Of a DNA stretch of 64,000 nucleotides, positions 51,394 through 59,660 are shown one piece after another. Within the stretch, counting starts at the first letter, position 1. Each line of letters starts with the position of its first letter. The notes beneath the pieces were generated by a model. The model saw only the letters and a list, made by a program, of their open reading frames with translations. It had not been told where the DNA came from and searched no databases. A program made the translations under genes and the position numbers. Source of the stretch: Lactovum sp047974165 (lineage in GTDB: Bacteria > Bacillota > Bacilli > Lactobacillales > Streptococcaceae); NCBI GenBank assembly GCA_047974165.1, contig JBKECB010000070.1, positions 7,322 through 71,321 of the forward strand, read 5' to 3'.

Positions 51394-52443
51394 TTATGAT
51401 TCAAAAAGAATCGCTTCATTTGACTCAGAAGATTTCCAAGCTGCTTCCATCACAGATAACACTCGACGAACTTCTGATATTTTTATTTTTGATTCTGCTC
51501 GCTTATTTAGCACATCATCTACATTACGATAAAAGTCTAGCCAATCAGTTTGAATTTCAGGTAGAACTTCTTCAACAATGCCGCCTGGAGGTACTGGTGC
51601 AAACTGTCGAGTAGGTCCAGCTTCAGTTTCAGTAATCTGAGGAGGTAATTTTTTTAACATCTTTCCTGTACGATAAATACTACCATCACAAGCAAAGCTT
51701 TTTACAATCATTGTTCCCTTATCTGCAGCAACTAACCAGCGAGGTTGATAATCTAAAATATAAGTTGATAGTTCAATATGAGCAGTAATTCCATTATCCA
51801 TTTTCAAGATAATTTTAAAGTAATCATCCACCTCTTCATGGAGAACATTTTTTATATCTGCATAAATAGAATTAATTTTTACTTCTGGCATCATAAATAA
51901 AATCTGGTCAATAAGGTGAACACCCCAATCATAAATCATTCCTCCTCCATATTTCTTATAAAGGTGCCATTCATGCATATAGCCATTTCCAGAATGGAGT
52001 TTTGATTCTATCGTAAATATATCACCTAATAATTTTTCATCATAAGCTTTTTTTACCATCAGCATGTCTCTATCCCAGCGTCTATTTTGATGAGAGGTAA
52101 AGAAGACATTTGCTTTTTTACAAGCCGCTTCCATCTCATCTAGCTCAGCAACATTTAAGGCTGCTGGTTTTTCTGTGATGACATTTTTTCCCGCTTCAGC
52201 TGCAAGAATACACATTTCTTTGTGCAAGTGATTAGGCACTGTCAATATGACAGTATTAACTTCTTCATTTTCTAGTAACGCTTCTGCAGTTTGATATACT
52301 TGATAGCCTTTTTCTACTGCTTCTTGTCGCTTTAGTTCATCATTATCACAAACAGCTACAATTTCAACATCTGCTCTGGGTGCATTTTCAGCATGCCATT
52401 TCCCCATCCCACCAAAGCCAATTATTCCAAGCTTTATTTTCAT
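51394..52443 (-). CDS. Gfo/Idh/MocA oxidoreductase, second copy
   Basis: 349 residues. GIIGFGGMGKWHAENAP N-terminal Rossmann motif, catalytic EKPAALN, and DWGVHLID in the substrate domain. Only distantly like its neighbour, so a different substrate or the reverse reaction (reducing 3-oxo-glucose released by the lyase) is plausible. Co-transcribed, 22 nt before the next gene. Confidence 0.82.
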   Translation of the reverse strand: MKIKLGIIGFGGMGKWHAENAPRADVEIVAVCDNDELKRQEAVEKGYQVYQTAEALLENEEVNTVILTVPNHLHKEMCILAAEAGKNVITEKPAALNVAELDEMEAACKKANVFFTSHQNRRWDRDMLMVKKAYDEKLLGDIFTIESKLHSGNGYMHEWHLYKKYGGGMIYDWGVHLIDQILFMMPEVKINSIYADIKNVLHEEVDDYFKIILKMDNGITAHIELSTYILDYQPRWLVAADKGTMIVKSFACDGSIYRTGKMLKKLPPQITETEAGPTRQFAPVPPGGIVEEVLPEIQTDWLDFYRNVDDVLNKRAESKIKISEVRRVLSVMEAAWKSSESNEAILFES

Positions 52444-52452
52444 TTTGTCTCC

Positions 52453-53367
52453 TTAAATCACAAAGTTTCGTAAGTATTTTGCTGATAATTTAACTGATTT
52501 TTTCACATCCTCATAATCTTTTTCAAAAGATTTATCCTCTACTTCAATACAGCTATGACCTTGATAAGCAATATCTGTCAAGGCTGAAACATACTTGCCC
52601 CAGTCTACTTCTCCAAGACCTGGAAGCTTAGGACTCATATACTCTAGCGGTGTTGCCATGATACCTACATCTGCAAGCTTATCTTGATAAATCTTAATAT
52701 CTTTATAGTGAACATGAAAAATCTTTTCTTTAAACTCATATAAAGGCTTGATATAGTCAATCTTCTGCCAGATAAAGTGTGAGGGGTCATAATTTAAGCC
52801 AAAATTCGGACTATCAATAATCTTAAATACTTGGCGCCAAATGCTAGGTGTCGTCATCAGATTTTGCCCACCTGGCCACTCATCTGATGTAAAGAGCATT
52901 GGGCAGTTTTCAATCGCAATCTTGACTGATTTTTCTTCTGCATAGTGGATAATATCTGGCCAAACTTCTTTTACTAAGTTTAAGTTTTCAGTCACTGTTT
53001 TTTTAGGATCACGCCCTAAGAAAGTTGTGACCATATTTACTCCTAGTAAGGCACTGGCATCAATCAAGCTATAAATGTGATCAATCACCTCTTTACGCTT
53101 TTCTAAATCTGGATCTAGTGGGTTAGGATAATAGCCTAAAGATGAAATTTCTACATTTCTCTCCTTACAATAAGATAAAATTTCCTTAGCTTTTTCTTCT
53201 GTTAGGTTTTTAGCATCAATATGAGAAACACCTGCATAACGCCGTTCTACTTTTCCTTGTGGCCAGCAAGCAACTTCCACACAATCTAAATTATTTTCAG
53301 CCACAATATCAATCATTTCTTTAAAGTTACTTTGATCAAAAATAGCACTGACAACTCCTAATTTCAT
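52453..53367 (-). CDS. Sugar-phosphate isomerase/epimerase-like TIM barrel
   Basis: 304 residues. AP2Ec barrel with KIAIENCPM (metal Glu), GLNYDPSHFIWQKID (Asp and His), FHVHYKDIKI and CIEVEDKS (Glu) as metal/active-site motifs. Family includes IolE/IolI, tagatose epimerases and 3-keto-glucoside hydratase/lyases. First gene of the operon. It may act on the 3-oxo sugar; inference from neighbours. Confidence 0.78.
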   Translation of the reverse strand: MKLGVVSAIFDQSNFKEMIDIVAENNLDCVEVACWPQGKVERRYAGVSHIDAKNLTEEKAKEILSYCKERNVEISSLGYYPNPLDPDLEKRKEVIDHIYSLIDASALLGVNMVTTFLGRDPKKTVTENLNLVKEVWPDIIHYAEEKSVKIAIENCPMLFTSDEWPGGQNLMTTPSIWRQVFKIIDSPNFGLNYDPSHFIWQKIDYIKPLYEFKEKIFHVHYKDIKIYQDKLADVGIMATPLEYMSPKLPGLGEVDWGKYVSALTDIAYQGHSCIEVEDKSFEKDYEDVKKSVKLSAKYLRNFVI

Positions 53368-53435
53368 GTTTTACTCCTTTTTATTTTGATATTTAAATTA
53401 TAAAAGAATAAAAAAAAATAACTTCTTCAATTTCT

Positions 53436-53456
53436 ATTCAAAAACTGATTCAAAAA
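53436..53456. promoter_or_regulatory. Direct repeat upstream of the deglycosidase operon
   Basis: ATTCAAAAA-CTG-ATTCAAAAA, two identical 9-bp copies at a 12-bp period. Direct repeats of this kind upstream of a promoter are typical AraC-family operators, and the AraC-GH39 gene is next door. Confidence 0.5.
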
Positions 53457-53491
53457 TGACTTCTTTATACAATAAAAGTTAACTAAAAATA

Positions 53492-53528
53492 AAAAGATCA
53501 AAAATAACCATCCTATTTTTGACCTTTT
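53492..53528 (-). terminator. Terminator overlapping the AraC-GH39 stop
   Basis: 15-bp stem (53492-53506 with 53514-53528; one G-U pair in minus-strand RNA) and a T-rich tail. It ends the regulator mRNA before the deglycosidase operon. Confidence 0.8.
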
Positions 53529-55930
53529 ATATATCGGATTTTAACCAACATAATTTCATTAGCTTCAAGCAAAAATTTTAATTTTAACTTCTCATCCTTC
53601 ACATTTACCTTTTGAATAGTTAACTTTGGATTACATTGATTTTTTAAGTATTTAACATCATTTGATGAAAGTTCTTGGTGAAAGTCAAGCTCACTCCAAA
53701 TATCTAAAACACTCCCGTAATGTCGATTTACCCTTTGTATTTTGATTTGATATTCTCCATTTTTTACATCCTCTAGATCAATATCCATCTCAAGTGAACT
53801 TAAATCTTCAAAATATTTCCAACTATTTTTTTTATCGATTTTTTCTTCTTCAGTATAGTAGTAATTATAATTCAAATCCTTTTGATTATGCATTACAATA
53901 GCATAAGAATCTTGACAATCTGTCGTAATAATATGCCCTGAACTTTTTCCAATAAAATAAGATTTCAGCTGACTCAAAAATAAATAAGCAAAAGCAGTGG
54001 GCTTAAAAATACTATCCTTACTGAGTAAACCTGTCCCACCATATAATAAATGATAAGAGTCATGATACTCTGAAATATAATCACTGGCTAAAAAGTAACT
54101 TAACAGCTCTACTTTCCCATAAACTTCTATAATATTTTTTATTAAATAAGCTGCTTTAAAACAAGTATCATTAATATAATTTCTATCCGAAATCGTCAAG
54201 TTCCACTCTGTCACATACAGATTTACATCTACAATTTCTAGTTCCTCTAAGTCTCCTTTTATTTTTTCAACTGCATGCAGCAAACAGGAACGGTCAGTAC
54301 TACGTTTAGAATACTTTTCTTGCTCAATCTCACCACGAATATAAGCATAATTCATCACAGATATAAAATCAGGAAAATAAGCTTGTTTTTTCCAAGCTTC
54401 CAAAAAATCTTTATTTAAATTCAATGTATAGCCCGTTTGTATGCCACATCCCCCAACTTTAATATCTTGATTATAGTTACGAATGATAGCATAACTGGTA
54501 TTAAAAAGATGAAAATAATCTTGAATTGATTTTTGAGTCCCTAAATTCCATTCATCATACCATAATTCCAATCGCCAGTCACTAATTTCTTTATCCCCAT
54601 ATCGCCTGACAATATGTTTCATAAAATGATTCATGACACGCTCCCAATGGTGCCTTCTAACATCAACATTTTCATTGTCTTCAAACAGGAGTGTAGATTG
54701 TACACTTTCATGAATTCGCTTGGGTTTATAAGTTAGTTCAATATGTGCTTTTATTTCATTTGAAACTAAAAAATCCAGTACTGCATCTAACTTTGAAAAA
54801 TTATACTCCCCTTCTTCCGCATAAATATCTATTAATAATTTTTTTGAAAAAATATTCCAAAATCTCAGGTATTTAAATTTTAAATTTCTTTTTAGTAAAA
54901 GTACATGTTCTTGTAGTTCTGATTGTAGCAAATCTGAAGCTTCACCAATATTAATCATATCTTGCCAAAAGGGCATTAACTCTGTTACTTGATGAGAAGA
55001 GTAACTATATTTACTTTCAATTAAAGGCAGCTCATTTTCAGTCATTTTTTCATGCTCTATAAAGTAAGTCTCTAATTGCTGATTAATTATAGCCAAGTTA
55101 CCTTTTTCTTCTTCAAGGGAGGTCTGAGCATTACTTTTACGAATAGCTGAAGGACTTTTTCCATATTCTTCCTTAAAAACCTTATTAAATCTTGCTAATG
55201 AAGAAAAGCCACTATCATAAGCAATACGAGTAATAGAACTCTCTGTAAACAAAAGTTCATCAATGGCATAATATAAACGCACATGATTAATATATTTTGC
55301 AAATGTCATGCCATAATTTTTCTTAAAAAAACGTGAAAGATAGGCACTTGAGAGATATAAATCTTTAGATAAGTCTTGCAAACTAATAGATTGATTGTAA
55401 TTTGCCCAGATATAGCTGTTAATTTTATTTAAACGTTCCTGAAATTTATCCTTATCTTCTGACTTTTCTTTATCAATAGACCGCACTAAGAAATGCATCG
55501 TCAGTACATCCATCATCTGATAGCAGAGTGAAATATAATAAAAACTTGCTACTCCACCCTCACCATGCAGATAATGCTTCAATAACTTTCTTATAATTTC
55601 TTTTAAGCGTTGAATTTCTTGACTTTCATCCATTGTCGAATCACACCAAAACATAAACTCAGTACTTTTTAATACATCACTGACCAGTTCATAAGCAATC
55701 AAAAACTGAACATAAAGGACACCTTCTGTTACTCTTAGCTCGTGCTGCTTATTGGGATTGATTACATAAAGATTTTCTGCTTCTAGAGAAATTACTTGAT
55801 TTTCCATAAAAATATCAAGCTTTCCATTTAGGACATAAAGTAACTCTATATCTTGATGAAAATGCTTCTTTTCTTTGACTTCATTAAATAACTGCAAGCG
55901 AATTTTTTCCTTTGTAGGATATCGGTTCAT
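53513..55930 (-). CDS. AraC regulator fused to GH39-like domain (first copy)
   Basis: 805 residues. Cupin sensor (about 1-110; FHQDIELLYVLNGKLDIF), AraC double HTH (about 170-270; LYLSSAYLSRFFKKNYGMTF, SGFSSLARFNKVF), GH39-like barrel (about 320-720). MINIGEASDLLQSELQEHV, RFWNIF and the nucleophile motif YVTEWNLT are conserved. The acid/base NEP motif is ELWYDEW, so catalysis is doubtful. Homologous to the 783-residue copy at 40356-42707. Its ATG overlaps the trmN6 stop by 4 nt; it faces the deglycosidase operon and probably activates it in response to a glycoside. Confidence 0.85.
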   Translation of the reverse strand: MNRYPTKEKIRLQLFNEVKEKKHFHQDIELLYVLNGKLDIFMENQVISLEAENLYVINPNKQHELRVTEGVLYVQFLIAYELVSDVLKSTEFMFWCDSTMDESQEIQRLKEIIRKLLKHYLHGEGGVASFYYISLCYQMMDVLTMHFLVRSIDKEKSEDKDKFQERLNKINSYIWANYNQSISLQDLSKDLYLSSAYLSRFFKKNYGMTFAKYINHVRLYYAIDELLFTESSITRIAYDSGFSSLARFNKVFKEEYGKSPSAIRKSNAQTSLEEEKGNLAIINQQLETYFIEHEKMTENELPLIESKYSYSSHQVTELMPFWQDMINIGEASDLLQSELQEHVLLLKRNLKFKYLRFWNIFSKKLLIDIYAEEGEYNFSKLDAVLDFLVSNEIKAHIELTYKPKRIHESVQSTLLFEDNENVDVRRHHWERVMNHFMKHIVRRYGDKEISDWRLELWYDEWNLGTQKSIQDYFHLFNTSYAIIRNYNQDIKVGGCGIQTGYTLNLNKDFLEAWKKQAYFPDFISVMNYAYIRGEIEQEKYSKRSTDRSCLLHAVEKIKGDLEELEIVDVNLYVTEWNLTISDRNYINDTCFKAAYLIKNIIEVYGKVELLSYFLASDYISEYHDSYHLLYGGTGLLSKDSIFKPTAFAYLFLSQLKSYFIGKSSGHIITTDCQDSYAIVMHNQKDLNYNYYYTEEEKIDKKNSWKYFEDLSSLEMDIDLEDVKNGEYQIKIQRVNRHYGSVLDIWSELDFHQELSSNDVKYLKNQCNPKLTIQKVNVKDEKLKLKFLLEANEIMLVKIRYIKGQK

Positions 55931-56679
55931 CGACTCACCTTTCCATAATAAATCTCTCTTAAATCTTCACTATATTCACCTATTTCTTGATAGACAAAAA
56001 GAGGGGGGAGAAAAATCTCACCTCCCTGCTTTCCATCTTTAATACAATCCAGCAAGATAAGATTTGCAGATTCTTTTAGCTTTGGATAAACAAACTGAAT
56101 ACGTTTAGGCTGAAGATGATAGTACTGTAAATTCTCCATTAACTCAAAAAAACGATCGGGACGATGGACCAAGCAAAAATGCCCTCCTGGCTTTAATAAT
56201 TGCTGAGCAATTTGACAAATTTCTTCAAATTTTATCATCAATTCATGTCGGGCAATCGTCAGTGTTGATTTCTCATTTTGCTGCTTTACTTCCGAAACTT
56301 TAAAATAAGGAGGATTACAAAGAATCAAATCAACCGTTGAAGCTTTAAGATAATTTTTACTATTTTTTAAATCATCAGCAATTACCTCAATCTGAGATTC
56401 AAGATGATTCAAAGCCACTGAACGTTGAGTCATATCAGCTAAAGTTTTTTGAATTTCAATCGCCTTTATCTGCGCCTGACTATCAGCACTTGCCATCAAG
56501 GCCACAGCTCCATTACCTGAGCAAAAATCTACAATCAAGCCTTTTTTAGGAATACGAGGAAACTTTGCAAGTAGCACAGCGTCCATTCCAAAAGAAAAAA
56601 ACTCTGATGACTGAATAATCTTCAAATCTTCATTGATTAGCTGATCAATACGCTCATTTTCTCTTAATTTTTCTAGCAT
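55927..56679 (-). CDS. trmN6: tRNA1(Val) (adenine37-N6)-methyltransferase-like protein
   Basis: 250-residue class I SAM methyltransferase. SAM motif IVDFCSGNGAVAL (about 49-61) and the N6-adenine motif LILCNPPYFK (about 119-128). Family modifies A37 of tRNA-Val. Its stop overlaps the AraC-GH39 start by 4 nt. The start ATG (56679) has no ribosome site; an extended -10 ends 7 nt before it. Confidence 0.9.
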   Translation of the reverse strand: MLEKLRENERIDQLINEDLKIIQSSEFFSFGMDAVLLAKFPRIPKKGLIVDFCSGNGAVALMASADSQAQIKAIEIQKTLADMTQRSVALNHLESQIEVIADDLKNSKNYLKASTVDLILCNPPYFKVSEVKQQNEKSTLTIARHELMIKFEEICQIAQQLLKPGGHFCLVHRPDRFFELMENLQYYHLQPKRIQFVYPKLKESANLILLDCIKDGKQGGEIFLPPLFVYQEIGEYSEDLREIYYGKVSR

Positions 56680-56686
56680 ACCATTA

Positions 56687-56695
56687 ATTATAACA
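56687..56695 (-). promoter_or_regulatory. Extended -10 of trmN6
   Basis: TGTTATAAT on the minus strand (TATAAT = 56692-56687), 7 nt before the ATG. Its -35 region falls in the adhE terminator and is poor. Confidence 0.6.
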
Positions 56696-56701
56696 CTCTA
56701 G

Positions 56702-56728
56702 AAAAAAATCTCTCTAAAATAGAGAGAA
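56702..56728 (-). terminator. adhE terminator
   Basis: TCTCTCTA / TAGAGAGA stem (56709-56716 with 56720-56727), T7 run on the minus strand, just after the adhE stop. Confidence 0.85.
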
Positions 56729-56734
56729 TTCTTA

Positions 56735-59422
56735 TTAGTATTGATCAAGGAGTAACTGTTTGAGCTCTTCAATCTTTGGTTGACGTGGATTAGCCGCAGT
56801 ACACTGATCATCATAGACTAAGTTTGCGAGTTTATTCAGCTCACGTTCCAAATGCTTCTTATCCACAGCATTTTCTGAAAGTGTTACTTTGACTTCAATA
56901 GAGTCTGTTAATTCTTTAATTTTTTGAATCAAAGCTTCAACTAACTCTGCATCATCTTTTCCTTTAAGATTTAAGAATCTTGCAATTTCTGCATAATCTT
57001 CCTGAGCACGATAAACTTCATAGCGTGGATAAGGTGTACGCTTCACATTTCCAGTCACAGCATTAAATCTGATAACATGTGGCATTGCAATCGCAATCGC
57101 AAGACCATGTGGAAGCTCAAATTCCCCTCCAATTTTATGTGCAAGTGAGTGATTAATTCCAAGAAAGGCATTTGCAAAAGCCATTCCAGCAAGCGTTGCT
57201 GCATTATGCATATTTTCACGTGCCTTTTTCCCTTCCTTTGTTGGGTGACTCGGATCATACTGATAAGATGCCGTCAAGTTTTCAAAGATTAGCTTAATTG
57301 CCTGAAGAGAAATTGGCTTTGTATAGTCAGAAGCCATCACAGAAACATAAGATTCTAATGCATGAGATAAGGCATCAATCCCTGATAGAGCAACGGTACG
57401 CTTAGGTACTGTCATAACAAATGAAGGGTCAACAATCGCCACTTGTGGCGTCAGCTGGTAATCTGCTAATGGATATTTTACATGAGTCTCATCATCTGTA
57501 ATAACTGCAAATGGCGTCACTTCTGAGCCAGTACCTGATGTAGTTGGAATGGCCACCATCTGTGCCTGATGAGGGTGATAAAATTTTACAATACGTTTAC
57601 GAATATCTATAAATTTCTGGGCAAATTCTTCAAAGAGATGCTTAACTGACAGATCATCTGATAAATCTACCTCATCACGTGAAGCATACTCATACAGTAA
57701 TCGTCCAATCTTTCCAGCATCTAAGGCTGAACCTCCACCAATCATGATAACTGTATCTGGCTTAAACTCCTCCATCTGGCGGGCAATTTCTACAACTTGA
57801 GAAAGTGTTGGATCTGGCTTTACGCTGGCATAAATACTTGTTTGAACCTGCTTTGGACGAACTGCCAACTGGTCTAAAAGCTTTTCCACAAAGCCAAACT
57901 GGAGCATACCTGGATCAGCAACAATAAAAGCCTTATAAACATGCGGCAACTCTTGTAGATAGCTAATAGAGTTATGCTCATAGTAAATCTCTTTAGGCAA
58001 TCGAATCCATTGTGGACGATTACGACGCTTAGCTACTGTTTTAATATTCAATAAATCGTATGTACTTAAATTATGTGACAATGAATTTTTCCCCCATGAG
58101 CCTGTACCAAGTGTCAGCGATGGACGCATGGCATCTGTATAAATATCTCCTACTCCACCAATAGAGTCTGGCTGATTCACTAAAATACGTGCTGCAGCAA
58201 TTGCTTCTCCATATTTCTTAACAAATGGATCATCCATTGCTCCAATTTGAATAGCTGCATTATGACCAGCCCCTTGGTAGCTCAAAAGTTTCTGAACAAT
58301 TTCTATTCCATTATCACGTGATTTTGATTTATAGATAGAAAGTAAGGGACTAAGTTTTTCAGAGGATAGTGCTTCTCCAATATTTTCTTCATCTAGTTCA
58401 AATAAAAGGACATCTTTTCCTTCTGGAACTTTAACTCCAGCTTGCTCAGCAATCCAACGTCCTGAACGACCGGCTACAGGTCCTGTAACTCCAAAACCTT
58501 CTCCTTCACGTTCTACAAAAACAAATTTTTCAATCTTTTCATAATCTTTTTTAGGAACAAGATAAGCTCCCTGTTCTTGAAGAAACTTCAGAAAGTCATC
58601 ATAAATTTCTTTCGCAATAACTGCTGAATTTTCAGTCGCACAAATCATACCATTATCAAAGCGTTTGGATAAAAGTAAATCTTCCACTGCTCGCTCCACA
58701 TTTGCTGTTGCATCAACAAAAACAGCACCATTACCTGCACCCACACCCATCGATGGATTTCCTGACTGTAGGGCGGCATTTACCATAGCTGGACCTCCCG
58801 TTGCAAGGATTGAAGCAATACCAGGATTTTTAATTAAGGCTGAGGTATTATCAAGACTTGGCTTCTCCACCCATTGGATAAAATTCTCGGGCGCCCCCGC
58901 TTCAAGAGCAGCTTCATAGACTATTTTTGCCGCATGCGAAGAACAGCTCTGCGCTTGAGGATGAAATGCAAAAACAATTGCATTACGCGTTTTAGCCGAT
59001 AACATAGCTTTAAAAATTGTCGTTGATGTAGGATTTGTAGTCGGAATAATACCTGCTAAAACTCCTAAAGGAGCTGCGATTTCTACAGAACCAGACACCT
59101 GATTTTCTGAAATTACACCTACAGTTTTATCAAACTTGATCGAGTTATAGACAGACTCTGAAGCAAATCGATTTTTTGTGTCCTTATCCTCTACGACACC
59201 ACGCTTTGTTTCATCAACTGCTTCATGGGCCAGCTCTAGAGAATGCTCTGAAGCCGACAAAGCCATTGCTGCAACAATCTTATCAACCTGTTGCTGATTA
59301 TATCCTAAAAATTTTTCAACAGCAACTTGTCCTTTTTTTACAAGTCCATCTGTGTAGGCTTCTGCTTCAATTTTAAGATTTACCTTATCTTCTGAGAGTT
59401 TGTTTACTGTTTTTGTTACCAT
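56735..59422 (-). CDS. adhE: Bifunctional acetaldehyde-CoA/alcohol dehydrogenase
   Basis: 895 residues from the ATG at 59422, which follows AGGAGG; the open frame extends 26 codons further but without a ribosome site. N-terminal aldehyde dehydrogenase (catalytic Cys in NGMICATENS) and C-terminal iron alcohol dehydrogenase (TTSGTGSEVTPFAVI; His-rich GINHSLAHKIGG). Converts acetyl-CoA to ethanol with two NADH during mixed-acid fermentation; forms spirosomes. Nearly the same layout as lactococcal AdhE. Rex-like sites flank its promoter. Confidence 0.97.
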   Translation of the reverse strand: MVTKTVNKLSEDKVNLKIEAEAYTDGLVKKGQVAVEKFLGYNQQQVDKIVAAMALSASEHSLELAHEAVDETKRGVVEDKDTKNRFASESVYNSIKFDKTVGVISENQVSGSVEIAAPLGVLAGIIPTTNPTSTTIFKAMLSAKTRNAIVFAFHPQAQSCSSHAAKIVYEAALEAGAPENFIQWVEKPSLDNTSALIKNPGIASILATGGPAMVNAALQSGNPSMGVGAGNGAVFVDATANVERAVEDLLLSKRFDNGMICATENSAVIAKEIYDDFLKFLQEQGAYLVPKKDYEKIEKFVFVEREGEGFGVTGPVAGRSGRWIAEQAGVKVPEGKDVLLFELDEENIGEALSSEKLSPLLSIYKSKSRDNGIEIVQKLLSYQGAGHNAAIQIGAMDDPFVKKYGEAIAAARILVNQPDSIGGVGDIYTDAMRPSLTLGTGSWGKNSLSHNLSTYDLLNIKTVAKRRNRPQWIRLPKEIYYEHNSISYLQELPHVYKAFIVADPGMLQFGFVEKLLDQLAVRPKQVQTSIYASVKPDPTLSQVVEIARQMEEFKPDTVIMIGGGSALDAGKIGRLLYEYASRDEVDLSDDLSVKHLFEEFAQKFIDIRKRIVKFYHPHQAQMVAIPTTSGTGSEVTPFAVITDDETHVKYPLADYQLTPQVAIVDPSFVMTVPKRTVALSGIDALSHALESYVSVMASDYTKPISLQAIKLIFENLTASYQYDPSHPTKEGKKARENMHNAATLAGMAFANAFLGINHSLAHKIGGEFELPHGLAIAIAMPHVIRFNAVTGNVKRTPYPRYEVYRAQEDYAEIARFLNLKGKDDAELVEALIQKIKELTDSIEVKVTLSENAVDKKHLERELNKLANLVYDDQCTAANPRQPKIEELKQLLLDQY

Positions 59423-59468
59423 TTTTCCTCCTAGCAATAATTTTTTATTCATTAAATAATTTCTTTTC

Positions 59469-59486
59469 TTGTGAAATTTATCACAA
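59469..59486. promoter_or_regulatory. Rex operator at adhE (proximal)
   Basis: TTGTGAA-ATTT-ATCACAA differs by one base from the Rex consensus TTGTGAANNNNTTCACAA. It lies just downstream of the -10, so Rex would block transcription when NADH is low. Confidence 0.8.
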
Positions 59487-59490
59487 AATA

Positions 59491-59519
59491 ATTTTAGCAT
59501 TTCTTTTTTTACTTGTCAA
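59491..59519 (-). promoter_or_regulatory. adhE promoter
   Basis: -35 TTGACA (59519-59514), 17-nt spacer, extended -10 TGCTAAAAT (TAAAAT = 59496-59491). Confidence 0.85.
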
Positions 59520-59524
59520 GAGCT

Positions 59525-59542
59525 TTGTGAAACTTTTTTCAA
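59525..59542. promoter_or_regulatory. Second, weaker Rex-like site at adhE
   Basis: TTGTGAA-ACTT-TTTTCAA, two mismatches from the Rex consensus, just upstream of the -35. Confidence 0.5.
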
Positions 59543-59594
59543 ACTTTTGTATTTTCTTATTTTTAAACTCTACAGTTTATTTATTCTGATAAAA

Positions 59595-59660
59595 AAAATA
59601 ACAGATTTAAATAAACTCAGCTTCTAACCCAGAAACGAAATTAATTTATCCTGTTATTTT
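59595..59660 (-). terminator. Long terminator hairpin of the GT-C-like membrane protein
   Basis: AAAATAACAG (59595-59604) pairs with CTGTTATTTT (59651-59660) around a 46-nt structured interior; T8 follows on the minus strand. It overlaps the stop codon of the gene. Confidence 0.55.

Noticed and set aside
59423..59500. 26-codon N-terminal extension of AdhE
   Set aside because: AGGAGG precedes the inner ATG at 59422, and the extension would overlap the Rex site and promoter.
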